Both the position numbers and the translations under genes were made by a program. Under the pieces are notes generated by a model. It worked only from the letters and a program-made list of their open reading frames with translations. It was not told the DNA's origin and did not search any database. Positions 60,993-64,000 of a stretch of DNA of 64,000 nucleotides are shown in pieces; position 1 is the stretch's first letter, and every line of letters begins with the position of its first letter. Source of the stretch: Hydrogenophaga sp. BPS33 (GTDB taxonomy: Bacteria > Pseudomonadota > Gammaproteobacteria > Burkholderiales > Burkholderiaceae_C); contig NZ_CP044549.1 of NCBI RefSeq assembly GCF_009859475.1, positions 2,170,001 to 2,234,000 on the forward strand. The letters run 5' to 3'.

Positions 60993-61367
60993 ATGAAAAA
61001 AACCATTCTGCTCACCGCTGTTCTCGCCGCTCTTGCCCTGACCGCTTGCGGCAAGAAGGAAGAAGCCCCTGTGGCCGCTCCGGCACCTGCCGCTGAACCC
61101 GCTGCTGCGCCTTCGATGGCCGGCGCTGCCGAATCCGCCAAGGAAGCCGGTGCTTCTGCTGCCGACGCCGCCAAGGAAGCCGGTGCTGCGACCGCGGATG
61201 CGGCCAAGGAAGCTGGCACGGCCACGGTCGACGCTGCGAAAGAAGCGGCCGACAAGGCCAAGGAAATGGGTGCCGCTGCGGTGGACGCTGCCAAGGAAGC
61301 GGCCGACAAGGCCAAGGAAGCCGGTGCTGCCGCTGCCGACGCTGCCAAGTCCACGGTCAACAAGTAA
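60993..61367 (+). CDS. Small lipoprotein with 11-residue amphipathic repeats
   Basis: 124 residues. Lipobox LTACGKK at 16-22 predicts a lipid anchor at Cys19. An Ala/Pro linker is followed by Lys-Glu-Ala-rich repeats: KEAG or KEAA at 50, 61, 72 and 83, exactly 11 residues apart, then again at 101 and 108. This pattern is typical of extended amphipathic helices (LEA-group-3- or apolipoprotein-like). GGAGG lies before the ATG. A terminator follows. No named family; stress or envelope protection is a guess. Confidence 0.75.
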   Translation: MKKTILLTAVLAALALTACGKKEEAPVAAPAPAAEPAAAPSMAGAAESAKEAGASAADAAKEAGAATADAAKEAGTATVDAAKEAADKAKEMGAAAVDAAKEAADKAKEAGAAAADAAKSTVNK

Positions 61368-61411
61368 CGCAACGCGGACGGATCGGTGGCCCTCGCGGCC
61401 GCCGCCATCAC

Positions 61412-61448
61412 AAAAAAAAGCCACCGCAAGAAATTGCGGTGGCTTTTT
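61412..61448. terminator. Bidirectional intrinsic terminator
   Basis: The 11-bp stem AGCCACCGCAA / TTGCGGTGGCT with GAAA loop is preceded by an A-run (61412-61419) and followed by T's. It lies between the convergent lipoprotein and bamC genes. Confidence 0.88.
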
Positions 61449-61478
61449 GCATGGGCGGTGCACCGCCCTGGGTCGGCG

Positions 61479-62588
61479 TTACTTGAGGTCTTCTGCCAGC
61501 AGCTTGGCGATGCGCTGTGCGGCGGCGGAGCCATCGGGGCGTCCCTGGTTGTCGAGCACCGCGACCGTGGTCTTGTTGTCGGTGCTGGTGACCGCGACGC
61601 GGTAGCGTTCGGTGGCGGCTTCGGTCTTGGAAGCGCCGAACATGCGGGCGAAGAAGCCGGGCTGCTTGGTGTCCATCACCGGTTCGATGTAGCGCACGAA
61701 GTACAGGCCCTTGCTGCGGTCGCGGTCTTCCACGGTAAAGCCGGTTCGGTCCAGCGAGAGGCCTACACGGCGCCAGGCGCGGTCGAAGTTGTCGTCGAAC
61801 TGGACCACCGGCGCGTTGTTCACCTGGGTGACGCGCGCCACCGCCTGCTGCGCCGGCGCGCTTGCGGCAATCGCCTGCGACTGGGCTTCGGTCACACCGA
61901 GTTTCACCATCAGGCGGCGCAGGAATTCGGTTTCCAGCTCCACGTCGGCCGGTCGGGGCTGCCACACGGTCTGGTCCTTGTCCTTGTTGGAGTACACCTC
62001 GACCATGCCACGGTGGCTGATGTAGATCTCGGTGCCCCCATTGGCGGTGCGCTCCAGGCGGGTGCGGAAGCGGTCGCGCTCACCGGTGGAATACAGGCTG
62101 TCGAACACCTTGCCGATGGTCGATCGGATGAAGTCTTGCGGCAGCTTGGCGCGGTTCTCGGCCCAGTCGGTCTCCATGATGCCCAGGGACTCCTGGTCGA
62201 GGTCGAGCAGGAAGCCGTTCTCTTGCCAGAAGTCGCGCAGCGGTGTCCAGAGCTTGTCGGCGGGGCGGTCGACCACCAGCCAGCGCTGGCTGCCCGCGCG
62301 CTCGATGCGCACGTCGCCAATGGTGGTGGCCGCGGTGGTCGCGGCGGTGGCCTGCGACGGCTGGCTGGTCTGGTAGCCGCTGGCCGTGACCACGCCGCCG
62401 GGCACGGTGTAGCGCGAGTCGCGGCTGAGCTGGGTCAGGTCGGGCGGCACGTCCAGCGTGCTGCCGCGCTGGGCGCTCTTGTAGTCGATCTTGTCCTCTT
62501 GCAGCATCGAGCAGCCCGCTGCGAGAACGGTCGCGGTGGCCAGCAGGCCGATTCGGGTGAAGGTCGGGATCGGGTGGCGAATGGACAT
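61479..62588 (-). CDS. bamC: Outer-membrane protein assembly factor BamC
   Basis: 369-residue lipoprotein of the BAM complex that inserts beta-barrels. It has a signal with lipobox VLAAGCSM, the unstructured DYKSAQRGSTLDVPPDLTQL BamD-binding segment, and two helix-grip domains: LWTPLRDFWQENGFLLDLDQESLGIMETDW and FDRAWRRVGLSLDRTGFTVEDRDRSKGLYFVRYIEP. It is 52 bases downstream of dapA on the same strand, the usual dapA-bamC order. Confidence 0.95.
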   Translation of the reverse strand: MSIRHPIPTFTRIGLLATATVLAAGCSMLQEDKIDYKSAQRGSTLDVPPDLTQLSRDSRYTVPGGVVTASGYQTSQPSQATAATTAATTIGDVRIERAGSQRWLVVDRPADKLWTPLRDFWQENGFLLDLDQESLGIMETDWAENRAKLPQDFIRSTIGKVFDSLYSTGERDRFRTRLERTANGGTEIYISHRGMVEVYSNKDKDQTVWQPRPADVELETEFLRRLMVKLGVTEAQSQAIAASAPAQQAVARVTQVNNAPVVQFDDNFDRAWRRVGLSLDRTGFTVEDRDRSKGLYFVRYIEPVMDTKQPGFFARMFGASKTEAATERYRVAVTSTDNKTTVAVLDNQGRPDGSAAAQRIAKLLAEDLK

Positions 62589-62640
62589 GTTGGGGAGGCT
62601 CGTTGGAAACGGAGAAAAGAAGACGCGCGGTGAGACAGCG

Positions 62641-63540
62641 TCAGGAAAGCAGGCCGCTGGCGCGCAGCGCCGCTTCCACGGCGGGCACGAGCGAGCGCGT
62701 CATCGGCGTCATCGGCAGGCGCATGGCCTCGTTGCACAGACCCATGCGCGACATCGCCCACTTCAGCGGAATCGGGTTGGCTTCGACGAACAGGTTCTTG
62801 TGCACCGGCATCAGCTGGTACTGGATGGCCATGGCACGCTTCACGTCGCCCGCGATGGCCGCGGCGCACAGTTCGCTCATGAGGCGCGGTGCGATGTTGG
62901 CGGTGACGCTGACGTTGCCCTGGCCGCCGCACAGCATGAGCGCCACGGCGGTCGGGTCGTCGCCCGAGTAGACCGAGAAGCCCTTGGGCAGGTCGTGGAT
63001 GAGCCACTGCGCGCGCTCGATGTTGCCGGTGGCTTCCTTGATGCCGACGATGCCCGGTACCTGCGCCAGGCGCAACACGGTGTCGTGCGCCATGTCGGCC
63101 ACGGTGCGGCCGGGCACGTTGTACAGGACGGTGGGCAGATCGCCCACGGCTTCGGCGATGGCCTTGAAGTGCTGGTACTGGCCCTCTTGCGTGGGCTTGT
63201 TGTAGTAGGGCACGACCTGCAGCTGGCAGTCGGCGCCCACGCTCTGCGCGAAGCGCGCGAGCTCGATCGCCTCGGCCGTGGAGTTGGCGCCGCAACCGGC
63301 CATGATGGGTACGCGCCTGGCGCCGTGCGTTCGCGCCTGTTCGACCGAGACGCGAATGATCTCGCAGTGCTCTTCGACATTGACGGTGGGCGATTCGCCG
63401 GTGGTGCCGACCACGCCGATGCAGTCGGTGCCTTCGGTGATGTGCCAGTCGATCAGCTTGCGCAGCGTGGGGTAGTCCACGCTGCCGTCTTCGTGCATGG
63501 GCGTGACCAGGGCCACGATGCTGCCGGTGATGGGTGTCAT
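62641..63540 (-). CDS. dapA: 4-hydroxy-tetrahydrodipicolinate synthase
   Basis: First committed step of lysine and diaminopimelate synthesis. Condenses pyruvate with aspartate semialdehyde. 299 residues. Schiff-base Lys168 ([10 protein letters not shown]), Tyr140 (LYNVPGRT) and Thr46/Thr47 ([10 protein letters not shown]) are all in place. The start [15 protein letters not shown] is family-typical. Confidence 0.97.
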   Translation of the reverse strand: MTPITGSIVALVTPMHEDGSVDYPTLRKLIDWHITEGTDCIGVVGTTGESPTVNVEEHCEIIRVSVEQARTHGARRVPIMAGCGANSTAEAIELARFAQSVGADCQLQVVPYYNKPTQEGQYQHFKAIAEAVGDLPTVLYNVPGRTVADMAHDTVLRLAQVPGIVGIKEATGNIERAQWLIHDLPKGFSVYSGDDPTAVALMLCGGQGNVSVTANIAPRLMSELCAAAIAGDVKRAMAIQYQLMPVHKNLFVEANPIPLKWAMSRMGLCNEAMRLPMTPMTRSLVPAVEAALRASGLLS

Positions 63541-63612
63541 AGATTGAGACTTGAATTTTGAGCGTCCACCAGTGGCCCCACGTGGGCACGGCCGGCGCGC
63601 GAACCTTGCATT

Positions 63613-64000
63613 CTACCCAGCGGTGTCGAGGCGAAACCGTGGGGGCGGGGCGGGCGTTCCGGGCCGTTTTCGCACCGCCGCCAGCCGCTGGACGAAGCGT
63701 TCGGGACGGTCGCAGAAGCCATCCTCGTAGGCGACCACGTGCAGACCCGTGAAGGCTTGTAAAAGTTCGCCGGGTTGCAACAGGAAGTCAGGGCGCGAGG
63801 GCTTGCCGACGGTTTCGTTGCCGCTGGCAAAGGTTTCGTACAGGAGCACGCCACCGTCGGCCAGGCTGTTGCGCAAGGTGGGCAGCAGTGGGCGCCACAG
63901 GTAGTTCGTCACCACCACCAGATCGAAGCGCTCGTCCTCGAAGGGCCAGGGCCCGTTTTCGATGTCCGCCTGCACGATGCGCGCGCCCGCCTGCGCCAGC
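63613..64000 (-). CDS. SAM-dependent methyltransferase, class I (5' end beyond the right edge)
   Basis: The visible 129 codons are the C-terminal part. They read LAQAGARIVQADIENGPWPF, where an acidic residue after the second strand fits SAM binding, then FDLVVVTNYLWRPLLPTLRNSLADGGVLLYETFASGNE, and end RFRLDTAG. The pattern resembles TehB/UbiE-like small methyltransferases. The open frame continues past base 64000, so an internal GTG at 63975 is not the true start. It is upstream of dapA in the same direction with a 72-bp gap. Confidence 0.85.
   Translation of the reverse strand, partial: LAQAGARIVQADIENGPWPFEDERFDLVVVTNYLWRPLLPTLRNSLADGGVLLYETFASGNETVGKPSRPDFLLQPGELLQAFTGLHVVAYEDGFCDRPERFVQRLAAVRKRPGTPAPPPRFRLDTAG

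Overview
The window looks like chromosome from a high-GC betaproteobacterium of the Burkholderiales, most likely family Comamonadaceae (a Hydrogenophaga-like organism is my best guess, by inference). The reasons are the order argD / DUF3579 / rpsT / murJ, the block purM / hda / HAD phosphatase / pcnB / folK, thrB (type II) / DUF2782 / polA, two Bug-family (TctC-like) binding proteins, a BPSS1780-family membrane protein, and three copies of a GC-rich extragenic repeat of the kind common in that family. I see no prophage, insertion sequence, CRISPR array, rRNA or tRNA. No gap between genes exceeds about 300 bases.

Layout. 1-5.4 kb holds housekeeping genes: argD (cut by the left edge), DUF3579, rpsT, murJ, a SirB1-like protein and a TIP30-like oxidoreductase. 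5.5-8.8 kb is accessory: a PhnB-like VOC protein, a DJ-1/PfpI lipoprotein divergent from an AraC regulator that also carries a DJ-1/PfpI domain, and an unrecognised gene. 8.8-16 kb is core again: purM, then the hda-HAD-pcnB-folK run, pdxH/chaC, an OmpA-like protein and gloA. 16.2-21.5 kb is a catabolic patch with a uronate-dehydrogenase-like enzyme, a Rieske oxygenase and a Bug protein in one overlapping operon, then a thioesterase divergent from a MarR-MFS pair across a 20-bp palindrome. 21.5-29 kb contains an SDR, a three-gene ECF-sigma signalling cassette with an unusual ankyrin partner, a LysR regulator, a triple DUF4148 exported protein and a QseBC-like two-component system.

29.1-34.6 kb carries a cupin gene whose start lies inside a 105-bp inverted-repeat element, then BPSS1780, thrB, DUF2782 and polA. 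34.9-43.3 kb is a tightly coupled accessory operon: hydantoinase B, hydantoinase A, a D-2-hydroxyacid dehydrogenase, an AtuA/DUF1446 protein, DUF4387, a Bug binding protein and a LysR regulator. A T-N11-A palindrome upstream could be its operator. 43.4-50.7 kb holds a dienelactone-hydrolase-like enzyme, a ZIP transporter, an orphan PAS/GAF histidine kinase, a sulfurtransferase, a DMT exporter and a second Rieske oxygenase. 51-54.1 kb is the isoprenoid start-up operon xseB-ispA-dxs. 54.3-57.9 kb is a complete TRAP transporter followed by dut. The right end has an SlyD-like isomerase divergent from the ribosomal oxygenase roxA, a small lipoprotein with 11-residue repeats, bamC, dapA and a methyltransferase cut by the right edge.

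The most interesting items are the hydantoinase/AtuA/DUF4387 operon, the ECF sigma / ankyrin / secreted-protein cassette, the inverted-repeat element fused to the cupin start, the divergent DJ-1 pair, and several unexplained RNA- or DNA-structure signals, including a terminator-like hairpin in the argD leader and a hairpin between dctP and dctQ. Nothing could be searched or folded here, so family names rest on recognised motifs and gene order.
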